64,000 bases of DNA from Galaxea fascicularis (lineage: Eukaryota; Cnidaria; Anthozoa; Scleractinia; Euphylliidae): positions 25,175,302 through 25,239,301 of the forward strand of contig OX419343.1 of assembly GCA_948470475.1 (NCBI GenBank), written 5' to 3'. Below are positions 12,901 through 23,300 of this stretch, piece by piece. Below the pieces are notes generated by a model. It was not told the DNA's origin. It ran no database searches and saw only the letters and a list, made by a program, of their open reading frames with translations. Every line of letters begins with the position of its first letter. The stretch's first letter is position 1. The position numbers and the translations under genes were made by a program.

Positions 12901-14506
12901 AGCTTGCTTGGTTTCCATGGCAACAAGAGACTTGAACATTGTGTTTGTCAACATTCATGACAACAAGTTGCATGATGGTGGTTTCTTCTGATTAATTTGA
13001 TTTTGAAAAAAAAGGTGGTCTAGGGAATCATACCCCCTTAAGCCTTCTTATCTGTTTCAACTAACCCTTAAACACAGAATAACTAAATACATGATTCACA
13101 CTTTTTGAGTAATTAAGATCAACTGTGTATTACCAGGATCATACTCCAGACTAGAACTGAAAAATTAAGTGTATTAAAGAAGGCCTATAAAAAATATGTA
13201 ACTCAACAAGGCATGATCAAACTCTTTCTCAAAACATGGTTGCTATGGAAACAATGGGAATATGCAAAAAAATTGAAAGATGTACTAGAAGTAGAATAAT
13301 TTAATATTTATCTTGAAATTGGTATTTGTTTTAATTTTGCATGTGACTGACCACCAATGACCAATTTCTCAAACACTGCAAATAATTTTGATGATAATGA
13401 TAATGATGACGGTGACAATCACTATGACTTACATAAACAAGGACATTAGCCAATTCAGAAATCATGGGGTTTTACAAATTAGCAACTTAAAAAAGTCAAA
13501 ACTAATACCCTTCATGGTCTAACTCGACACATGCATCTTCTGCATTAGACAGCTTGAGTTCTCCTATGGGGTCTGTACATTTAGCACCTCCTTCAGATTC
13601 CTCAGCTCCACCTTTAACTGTGGCTTCGGGGTCCATACTCTCTGGAACCACTTCAGGGCTGCTACATCTAACTTTCTCATCTGATGCAGGGAAGTCTTCC
13701 CCTGCTGTGAGCAGTGTCGAACCATAATCAGGTGTGCACTCAAAAGCCTTGCGACTGTCATCAGCAAAGCCCAAGATCATAGAATCACCACCCTCTTTGT
13801 TGGAGGATTTATCATCCTCAACTCCAAGCATTTTATTTTCCATCTCGTCTAGATCTTTCTCATCCTCCAAAGTGACATCTGTTTCATGAGCAACTCCTTC
13901 TAGATTACTTCTTATCTGACAGCCATGCCGTTCTGTCTCCACTTTACCACTTGACATACCTGCTTCCAGAAGTTCCACATTGTTACTGTTGACATTAGAA
14001 CCTGTCACATGACTATCATCACCAGTGGGAAGCTCAATATTTGTCACAGCTTGTGTTTTCTTTTTCTTCTTCTTTTTCTTCTTTTTTTTTGGAGTGCTTG
14101 GTTCACACTCTCCACCATTTTTTTCGTACCCTTCCTCTGCATTAGGCATACTTACGCTCAAACCACCATTCTGGTCCTTTTCTTCAAGAACACAGAATTG
14201 ATCAGCTGTATTTTCCACTTCAGGACTGTCAGAATCAGGCTTCTTTTTCTCTTGTTTTCTTTTCTCTTTTCTGTTGGTGGCCGTTTCACATTCCAAGGGT
14301 TCATCTTCTTTCTTCCCTTCATCCTCTAGACCACTGTCACTTGCTTTGATTTTTGAAGACAAATGTCCACTGTGACCAGAAGCAGTTTCAGTTGGTTGCG
14401 TGACAGAAGTCAGGTCAGGATGAGAAGATTTATCTTCACTGCTTTCATCGTCATTATACTGCTCTACGTCTATTTTCGTCACCTCTCTGCGTGTAGCGCC
14501 TTCCAT
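6970..14506 (-). CDS. HEPN-SAMD9-like STAND protein 1 (long N-terminal exon)
   Basis: Three exons join in phase: 13509-14506 (phase 2), 11103-11533 (phase 1) and 6970-10610, giving 1689 aa. Residues 1-332 are low-complexity, acidic and lysine-rich, with an 11-lysine tract. Residues 333-476 match the DZIP3-type HEPN domain, with an intact R431-N-x4-H437 RNase-type motif (codons at 11221-11241). Residues 477 onward are SAMD9/SAMD9L-like: a SIR2-like region (DFDPMSEEKG, FVNGRSSD), a P-loop PGTGGTTIARR near residue 872 lacking the usual lysine, an alpha-helical/TPR-like stretch, and a C-terminal OB-fold-like end (VRFW/LLECKGRI, FNLQGPVANGI). SAM and AlbA_2 domains of vertebrate SAMD9 are not present. 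The start at 14506 is the first ATG in frame. A likely innate immune sensor/effector; the function is inferred from the families. The link of the first exon rests on splice phase (GAAGG|GTATTAG donor) and needs transcripts. Confidence 0.85.
11534..13508 (-). other. Intron 1 of HEPN-SAMD9-like gene 1
   Basis: Nearly 2 kb between the low-complexity first exon and the HEPN exon. A plus-strand open frame at 11760-12248 (162 codons) has no recognisable domain. A 'ggtggtct' block appears near both ends (about 11609 and 13015), so an old dispersed repeat may fill much of the intron. No further exon is supported. Confidence 0.5.
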
Positions 14507-14948
14507 TACAAGCAAGAATGTCTAAATAAAGGAATAGACACCAAATTTCGTGTCAATTATCATGTCAATATCACACAGCCATTCAAAGCGCAAGGATCTG
14601 GCACATAAATCTGCATAAATGCATTATTTGTCTTCAAATTGCGACAATTTAGCCTTACATAGTTTATGAATACAGTAATGTGGAAAGAGGCTAGGAACAT
14701 GGAATCGAGGGATAGTGATTTGAATTTTGAATTCAAGATGGCGTCTTTTTTTTAGGTAATGTCGTATTTGTTGATCGTCGTATAATGGATGTCGCGTTCT
14801 TCGTTTCGTTGACACACAAAATGTTTTTCCTCAGCCCTCCTCCTCCCCATTCCTGCCTCTTCCTTGTTCTATAGTTTGTATTTTCCAGGCGGTTGATTGC
14901 CCTCACCTTCGCCGGCAATACATGTTTAATGAATTTTTCAGTTGTATA

Positions 14949-15127
14949 CACCTTATTCCAAAATGGCGGCCGATAAATTATTCTTTTGTTTGCATGTTTG
15001 TTAGCCCTCTTTGCCTCATTTTCACTTCAAAATTCTTTTGTGTTTTATACATGCTGACGAGGCATAAAGGGCTCATTAACATGCAAACAAAAGAATAATT
15101 TATTGGCCGCCATTTTGGAATAAGGTG
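14949..15127. mobile_element. 179-bp palindromic MITE with TA target duplication
   Basis: Almost entirely an inverted repeat. It begins CACCTTATTCCAAAATGG and ends with the reverse complement, with arms of about 70 bp including 'aataaattattcttttg'-type blocks and 'gcatgttt'. It is flanked by TA on both sides (14947-14948 and 15128-15129), the target preference of Tc1/mariner-type elements. Superfamily assignment is inference. Confidence 0.75.
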
Positions 15128-15909
15128 TATTTGTATTGGATTTTCAGAGCTTAATAAACCGGCTATGTGCAGAATTTCACATAGCCATTTTTTCTCCATC
15201 CTGTTGTTTGTATTGCCTTTCCGAACGAAGCACAGCACATATTTCATTCTGAGTAAGGTCTGCTATTTTGTGGGTGGATTGAAGCATAAATAAAGGCTTT
15301 ATACAGCTGCCAGCAGAAAAAATACCATTACTAACGATTTTTAACTTAAGCTATAGGCTGAGACTAAAGAAGAATAATAAATAGACAATTATTCTTGAAC
15401 TTACGCTTGAAAAACGTCCTCAATTTCAGTTCATTAAACCACTTTCGAATAGATACGTTTTCGAAGCCACATCCAAAGCTTCCGCATTCAGTTTCTACCG
15501 TGGCAAAAACCTGCAGGCAAAGAGGAATTTCTATCAAACATGAGATGGATTTCAATCTACCACCAACTCTCTTTCCAAGCGTTCCCTAATCGAATGATGT
15601 ATTACTACCCCAATAAAAGAAACTTCTGAAACAACCACATCGTCTAGCCTGTTTCTGACACTCTTCAAAACGTATTAAATATCAGCTGCACCCGACATTC
15701 CTTTCAACCCAAAAACAGCAAGTGAAAGAACCTGGTAACGACAACTCGTGATAACGATCCACCGGCAAACCAGTCATCGTATGTGATCATGGATTTTATG
15801 GTTTTACTTGGACTCAACAGCCAAATTTCGGGCCATTTGCGCGAGAAAATTGCAGACGATTGTGTCAAGTTATAGCTGTTCTTAGTATGTAATTGTTAAT
15901 TTTTGTTTA

Positions 15910-17251
15910 GGCTGGTTTTCACCAGCGACGGAGTCGGAGTCGGAATCAGAAGCGTAGAGAATTACTGAGGCGGAAGCAGAAGGCTATGCTAAGTCATTTG
16001 CATATGTTAATAATATGCCCTGGGGACTAAATTATTAATATAAAGGTCCGCATTGGGCCCGCCCCTTGCACTGTACTCTAGGCCGCCGTTTAGATCAGAT
16101 CTAGCGACCCGCCCTCCCACCCCGCGAGGAATCCGCGTTTTTGGAGCGCATCGGCTCCAGGCTCTTCGTCTGGTTTGGGTTTGTCCCAAGCCAGAGCGAT
16201 TTCCCATACCTTATTTACATGTCATGAATAACAATACCCATGGCAGAATATTATACTATTCCTCTTATGATTCCGTCACTTACGATCTAGTGAAAACTAG
16301 ATTGTCGGAGTCGCAAGCACTATTTTGATATCAAACTGTAATCGGAGAGCGTGAGAACAAGCCTTCTCAAGCATGTTAAGGCATGGCTCAAGCCTCATTT
16401 GCATAAAATCTGAAAAACAGTAATTACTCTGTCAGAATTTGGTTTAATCGTTGCAGAATTGGCAGGCTAACCAATGTCGACGACCTTAATATTCTAAGAC
16501 CAATAAAATCTGATAAAATGGGTCACGTGACTATAATTAATTGTTTTACTTTTTGAAAAAACAACTGAAAATGGGCCGCCGAGATGACATACAATCACTG
16601 TCAAATTTAGTACTTTTACAATTCTGCTAATGGCCCCTGCAAGAATCTGTCCTGAATGGCCGACTAAAACATTAAGCTAAGAAGTTATTACGTAAATAAG
16701 GTCACGTGACCTTCTACCTTTCCATATATAGCCTTATATAATTGAGGAGTTCATCCATTCAGGACAGAAATAGTTGCCTTAGAAAGTGGTTAAAAATTTT
16801 GTATAGTTAGTTTTTCGTGATACCTCCCTATCCTTGGCCCATTTTAGAATTCATCTTAAGCAGGCTTGTGACGTCACAAGTCACGTGAACACCATAAAGA
16901 CACCTTAAGAAATTTAAGGATACTAAATCTTGTTTGGGGTAAGTTTCTGGCTCTCCCTGGGATAAAAACAACGTTGCTTTGGATCAAAAACGTTTTTTTT
17001 TCTGTCTGGTGATCTGCACTGAATATGAGCCATGCCTTAACATGCTTGAGTTGTGATCGCTTGGTTCTTCCGCTTCTGCTTCCGACTCCGATAATATAGT
17101 TTTCACTGGATCATAGTCATAAACGGAATCAGAAGTCCGACTCCGTCGAGCTTATGACTCCACTTACGACTCCGATCTTTGATTTTCACTGCGTCATAAG
17201 GGCCCTTACGAATCCGACTTCGACTCCGTCGCTAGCTAGTGAAAACCAGTC
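15910..17251. mobile_element. Non-autonomous DNA transposon, PIF/Harbinger-like
   Basis: A 1342-bp element with terminal inverted repeats (left GGCTGGTTTTCACCAGCG, right end the complement of GACTGGTTTTCACTAGC), followed inside by repeated ACGGAGTCGG/GGAGTCGGA units at both ends. It is flanked by the 3-bp direct repeat TTA (15907-15909 and 17252-17254), which is typical of PIF/Harbinger insertions. No transposase frame is present. The right end holds extra tandem copies of the subterminal unit (about 17075-17240). Confidence 0.75.
16368..17048. mobile_element. Nested element inside the Harbinger-like transposon
   Basis: Perfect 23-bp inverted repeats (16368-16390 and 17026-17048, core 'catgttaaggcatggctca') delimit about 680 bp lying wholly inside 15910-17251. 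Further internal blocks repeat in inverse orientation, such as 'tgtcctgaatgg' near 16648 and 'cattcaggacag' near 16756. No coding capacity. It is probably a younger MITE inserted in the older one. Confidence 0.65.
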
Positions 17252-18918
17252 TTAAAGATTTTCCCCTTTAGTTTTCATAAGGATCAGGCATGGTATGTGG
17301 CGGCGGAATCACTTTTACGGACTCCGCACTCTCTGGTTCACAAACTACTGAATGAGGACTGTATCTTTCCTTTTCTGAAGTTTATTTTCAACCATTCGAC
17401 GATCCGATCTACAGCTCACTACTCACAATTCCGTACTTAATTCGTCCTTACTCAATCTGAACCTACATTACAATGGGGCTAAGATTTTCCCAGTTCTAGT
17501 TGTGCAACGAGTAGTTTCCCCCAATCACGTGCTCAGCCTAAACTATTGTAATGCTCCTAACTTGAACTCTTATTACCCAATTAAACGTGCTCATTTTCCT
17601 AATTTAGCTTGATAAATGCATGCAGTTACATTACTTGGACTTTATCCCTGGTTTACCATTGCGCAATCAGTTCAATGTTCACCGTTCAACGTTCATGTCA
17701 CTAACTTAATCCTATTTGCGTTACATGTGATACACTTGTGACACTGTTCAATCAATCAACTTTCTAGTTGATATCTTATAATTGTCACGCAAGATTTACG
17801 TCAGGCACTCCAATTATCCTTTCCCGACATGGTATACGGCATTTTGTTTGCACATGGATACTCCTGTCTGTGTGCCAAATGACAGACCATGGGCACGAAA
17901 TATGAGCCCGTTAGGGTGGGACCGTTCATGTGTCTATTTTCAGTATACGTGACACCTTTCCATTCCCCCCAGTTTACATAAAATCTCCTCTCCAAGCAGC
18001 CCGAAAATTCACGCAAACATTTTCGGTACACTTTCGTAGAAATGGTATTAACAGACACTGGTGTAGTACAAACAAGCGAACGATTTTTTAAACTTATCTA
18101 TTGGAAATAATTGTTTCTTACCGTGAAAGAGCACTCAAAAATGATCACCTTCGACGTTTCATTGTTCACACGGATCACATTGTAGTGCTCGACATAAAGT
18201 TTTCGTAAACAAGGCATTGTATTTTGATTTTTCGCTTTAGCCGAATATGAGGTTGGAAAGAGAGAATAACTCACAGCTAAATACTGTTCAACCAAACTCT
18301 GTTGCCATTTTTGTATTGTTCTTCGGTACAGCCTCCTCGTTTATTGGAATGATGTCCTCTGTATATCAGTGTCGAAACGGGAGCCATTTTGTTTCTCTTC
18401 GGCTCACCACCTCCGAGTTAACCAAAAAGCACTATTCACATGTGTGGTATATTCCAACAGTCAAAATGGTGCATAGCGAAACGCCTTCGATAAGCGTACC
18501 GACAGCTGCATAGAGGCACGTATTAAACGAGAGCATGAACATACGCAGCTTTCGCCGTCCAATTTTAGCTGCGTGGCATACACAGCTTGAAATTTAAGAA
18601 TAATATTTATCCCAGTAACCTGGAACAATCTTCTTTTCACAGAAGATAACTTCATCCACCGAATACGTCCTAGCTCAGCGGATAAAGATGACTACTTCAA
18701 GTAGCCTTTATCCGTTAGATAGCAAGTTATCAGCTGGATAAGGCTATCCACTCTTTGAACAAATGGGACCATCGCAGAAGAGCGAATCTAAGCAATCTGC
18801 CAATCTTAAAGCAGCTTGCTGCAGCCTGCTGAATCCTGTCAAGTTTGAGAATTAAGCTCAGTAAAGATGACGCGGGGAAAATGGAAAGGGGTACTGTGTT
18901 TGATTTCTACGTTGTAAC

Positions 18919-19313
18919 CCCGGGGGGGGGGGTGGGGAGGTACTCTCCGTAATTCGGGGCTGGGGTGTGCCGCCCAGTTCTCCAAATTCTGACCGTATTT
19001 CAGACCAAAACGGCGTGCCATTTTTCACACCCGTTTTCAGACCTGGCCTGGCCGGTGACAATTTTTCCACTGGCTTTGTTGGGCGTAATTAAGCTTGACA
19101 TCATTGCCGAGATCAAGAATTGGTAAAATTCATCTCGAATGATATATTTTGGTTACTTTTCTTTCTCTGCTCTTCATTTGGAGAGAAAGAGAAATACAAG
19201 TATACGCTCTCGCGGTTCCCCTGAAAACCGTACCCGAATTCAGACCAAAATGGTCAAAATCTATACCGGCACATACTTATATAGCTTATATAGGGGAGTA
19301 GAGACCGCGGTTT
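18919..19313. repeat. GC-tipped MITE-like element, copy 3
   Basis: About 395 bp, bounded by cccgggggggggg at the left and an AT/GC tip at the right, with TAAC on both flanks (18915-18918 and 19314-19317). The interior aligns by eye over most of its length with 3745-4184 ('tgtgccgccc', 'tttcagaccaaaac', 'gatatattttggttac'). This is the same orientation as copy 1. Confidence 0.7.
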
Positions 19314-19795
19314 TAACCCCCTCCGACTTAAGTAAAGAAACAGAGTACGAAACAATGAAACACTGAAAGCAAAGTCAACGTACGATTAAAATAAAATTTA
19401 ATCTTTGTCGTAAACTTTCTGTTGCTGCTGATTAATCTGTTAAGCCATTCTATTCAGTGTTCCAAAAGAGGAAAGCGCTGGTAGATCAGTAACAAGTAAA
19501 TTAAATGCAGACTCTCGCCTTCCTTATTAATCGAAAGTTTCCTCTAATTCACTTATGCACTTGTTTGAAATTCAAACTCAGAGGTAAATTGCAACCCTGG
19601 TACACAAAATCTACACAAAATGTTTAGTGGACATCTGATAAGGTAGCAGAGTTCACTTGTAAAAATTGCTAAGTATTAACATGAAGAATTAGACTAACCG
19701 TTGACTGGTTGATTTTCTTAAAATCGAACGTATCCTTAACGTATGGAAAATAACATTGGCATTTTTTGATTGCTATTTGCATTTAGGACAGTTGC

Positions 19796-20290
19796 TGTAA
19801 GATCCCTGGGCGCTAGTTTGTTATTTTTATTTTTTGTAGCCTGCTCGTTAGTGTTTTATTGTTTGTGTGTCACACCTTCGTTCCGAGTTGTTTTTGCAGG
19901 TCATCGCAATTTACACCTTTATTTTAGTCTCGTCGTGTTGTGCATGTAATTACAGTGTTTGCCATATATAAGCCTTAGTTTTCTTGTTTTTTGGGGGCAT
20001 AGCAGTTTTTCCTTTGCAGTGGACGCGCTACGCGCGAGTTTATATTTTGGTTTCCCGTAGCACGTGTAGTGAAATTCTCGCCTAAGGCAGTTTATTCCGC
20101 AGTTTTAGTAGCCGTAACAATGTAAGTATAGTCTTTATCGTCGTTTCTTGTTAGCTGTATTTCGTTTGCAGTCGGTGCAATTCTTTTTATTCATGTTGTA
20201 ACTTTTAGTTCGTTTATCTTTTAGTTTCAACCTACGGTCTACGGTTTATTGTCAGTATCGTCGAGTTGAGAAGGTTTATCGGCAGTTATA
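19796..20290 (+). repeat. 5' LTR of the BEL/Pao element
   Basis: 495 bp starting TGTAAGATCC and ending GGCAGTTATA. It contains a 'ccatatataag' TATA-like box near 19961-19971, a plausible promoter for the element. The sequence is repeated without visible difference at 26588-27082. Confidence 0.95.
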
Positions 20291-20322
20291 TCGTTGAAAA
20301 TTGTACGTGTCGCCGTTCTGGC

Positions 20323-23300
20323 ATGGACGCTCCGCTTTTGAATGCCACAGTTCCTGGCCCGCAACGTAAGTCTACTCGGACGAGAAGGCCTAATGTTACT
20401 TTGGACTTAGAAGGAGTTCATTTGGAAAGGCTTCGTGGCAAGAAGGACGCAAGGTCAGGTTTCGCCTCTTACGTCTCCGCTAGAGTGAGAGAAATCACGG
20501 ATTTGCTCTCCGATGAACGGAATCTTCAGGCTGTAAAGGAGAAACTAGTTCACGCAATTAAGGCTTTCGATAATTTCAAAAACGCTCATTATGATTATTG
20601 GCGCGAAGTTAAAGATGAAAAGGGTGCCGCGGAATGTCACGAGTATCTGTCGAAACACATAGATGATTTTAGCGCCTTCCGCCAGCAGGTGAGCAATTGG
20701 ATCGCCGTTGCCGAAGATAATCTTTTGTCTGTTGCACCTCAAGTGGTTGCGAGCATAAATCCAGAGGACTCGGTTAGCAATGTCGGTTTACAAGCACGTT
20801 CATCTACCTCAAAACACTCGAAACAGTCTAGTCGCACGAGTTGTCGTGGCAGTCGCGCGGCATCCATCGAGGCCGCGAGGGCGAAAGAAGCGGCGAGGTT
20901 AGCGGAGTTGGAGGCGGAGAAAGTCATGCTTGATAAACGCCAGGCCTTAGAGGAAAGGAAATTTCGTCTGAGCCAAGAAGAGGCGCGCCTCAACCTGGAA
21001 GCTGAAATGGTCAAAAGTGCAGGGAAGGGTCAAGCTTTAGCAGCATTGGTGACTCCATCTTCTCAACCTCTTCAGCGTCCCTACAAATTGGAGTTCGAAG
21101 GTTCTTGCGAGAATGCCCCGCAAGTGACAGGAAATATTGCGAACGAAGCAGATAACGAAGCAGATAACAAAGATGATCAGCCGAATTCTCGTGATGACTT
21201 CCAACGGGAGGCGATGGTTTTACAGCGTCAGCAGACCGTCTTACAGGTTCAACAGAATCGCATTGTTGAATTGCTAGCTGTCAATCAGAATAAAAACAAA
21301 CTTCCTCAGCCTCGTGTGCCCATCTTTGATGGGAATCCTGTGGACTATCGTAGCTTTGTTCGGGCTTTTGAGAGTCTGATAGAATCTCGTACCCAAAGTA
21401 GTACGGAAAGACTTTATTACCTTGAGCAGTATACCGCTGGAGACGTTAAGGAACTGATACGATCATGCCACCATTTACCCCCTGATGAGGGATACGAAGA
21501 GGCCCGCAGACTTCTTAAAAGAAAGTTTGGAGATGAATATCGGATCGCCTCAGCATATGAATCTAAAGCCTTGGGTTGGCCCCCCATAAAACCAGAAGAT
21601 GGCCCAGCGCTTAGCAAGTTTGCAATCTTCCTCTCAAGCTGTAGAAATGCCTTAGCGAGCAGTCAGTACGCATCAAAGTTTGACCAGCCAGGCAATATTC
21701 AGAAATTGATTTTCAAGTTGCCGTTTAGTATGAGAGAGAGATGGCGTCGCTGTGTCGATGACATTATGGAGTGGCAGTTAAGACCAGTGAAATTTAGCGA
21801 CCTTGTGGCTTTTGTTGATCAAGAGGCAAGGATTGCTACAAATCCAGTCTTCGGGGATATCTTGGACAAGGGTCAGTCAAGTTCTGATTTCAGATCGCGA
21901 AGAGCGCCTCAGGGATCCCATGGTTTTAAACCGTCCAAGCCAAAGACATCGACCTTTGTTACCCAGGTGCAGAGCAGTCAACGCGTATGTGGAGAACATA
22001 ATCCTTGTGTGGATGCCGCTGCCGCGAACGTCCAGCCCAGCCTGTGTCTATTCTGCCAAAGGAACCACGCCTTAGAAGACTGCCATTTGCTTAGATGGAA
22101 ACCATATCAAGAGCGTATCAAGTTCCTAGCATCTAAGAGGCTTTGCTTTGGCTGCCTGTCTGACAAGCATGTGGCAAGACTTTGTCCTGAGAGAAAGGCC
22201 TGCAAAATTCCTAACTGCACTCGCAAGCATCCCACAGTCCTTCACACGTCGATTAATCGTGAGAAGTCCTCAGTGGACGTTGGTGTCGGTACCGAGAACA
22301 GCACTGAAGCCCCTGTGCTGAATGGCATGGTAAATACAGACAAGTGTCCAAATGGTCCTAACCAGGAAGCCCGCCGTAGGACAGCTCTGGCTGTCATTCC
22401 TGTCAAGGTCCGTTCGAAAGATAACAACAAGTCGGTTATCACTTACGCATTTTTAGACAATGGAAGCAGTGCCACCTTCTGTACTGAATCGTTAATGAAG
22501 CAACTTGGAGTTGACGGTGCAAAGGTGAAGATTTCTCTTTCCACTTTGGAGAAGAAGAACAGTCCAGTTGACAGTTACCTGATCCGTGACCTGGTTGTGT
22601 CTGACCTTGACGAGAACGATTTTGTCTACCTCCCTACCCTGTATACCAGACCAGAGATTCCAGTCAGTGTTGAAGACATTCCGACTCAAGAAGATGTGGA
22701 TCGTTGGCCCTATTTGCATGACGTCTTCATACCCCATGTTGATGCTGAGATAGGACTTCTAATTGCCAGCGATGTGCCAGAAGCACTTGATCCAGTCGAA
22801 ATGAGGCACAGTCGAGACGGTGGCCCTTACGCGTCAAGGACGCGCATTGGATGGGCTGTGAACGGTCCTTTGGGACGTTGTCGTAAGGCATCTCAAACCT
22901 CAGGTTTCTTCGTTAAAGTCGATCCCCAGCTCCAGTTTATGGTAGAGAACTTCTACAATCGCGACTTTGGTGACATTTCCGCAGATGATGCTACAGAGAT
23001 GTCCCAAGATGAACGCCGCTTTATGCAGAACGCTGAGAAAATACAGCTAAAGTTCGGGCATTATGAAATCCCCTTACCATTTAAAAGTCCAGAAGCCTTA
23101 GTTCCCAACAACAAGTCACAGGCCTTGACGCGCGTCGGTTGGTTAAAGAGAAGATTAGAGAAAGATTCCAAGTTGTGTGATGATTACAGAGCCTTCATGT
23201 CAGACCTGATGGCCAATGGCTACGCACGCAAAGTACCTCCTGACCAGGCTAGTCCCGCTGAGGGTAAAGTGTGGTATATACCCCACCATGGAGTATACCA

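Larger units (their letters stand above)
14507..19795. other. Intergenic block filled with short transposons
   Basis: Between the 5' end of HEPN-SAMD9-like gene 1 and the LTR retrotransposon. It contains the separately listed elements at 14949-15127, 15910-17251 (with a nested one at 16368-17048) and 18919-19313. The rest (15128-15909, 17252-18918 and 19314-19795) shows no supportable gene. A pair of minus-strand frames at 17801-18058 and 18122-18217 looked exon-like, but their splice phases do not agree. Confidence 0.55.

Noticed and set aside
17801..18217. Possible two-exon minus-strand gene (18122-18217 ending at a GTAAG donor, and 17801-18058).
   Set aside because: The first segment ends in phase 0 but the available acceptor (ACACCAG near 18055) gives phase 1 for the second frame, so the join breaks the reading frame. 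No domain was recognised.
20266..20322. In-frame upstream extension of the BEL/Pao polyprotein into the 5' LTR.
   Set aside because: It begins at TTG and not ATG; the first ATG at 20323 lies after the LTR and is the more likely start.
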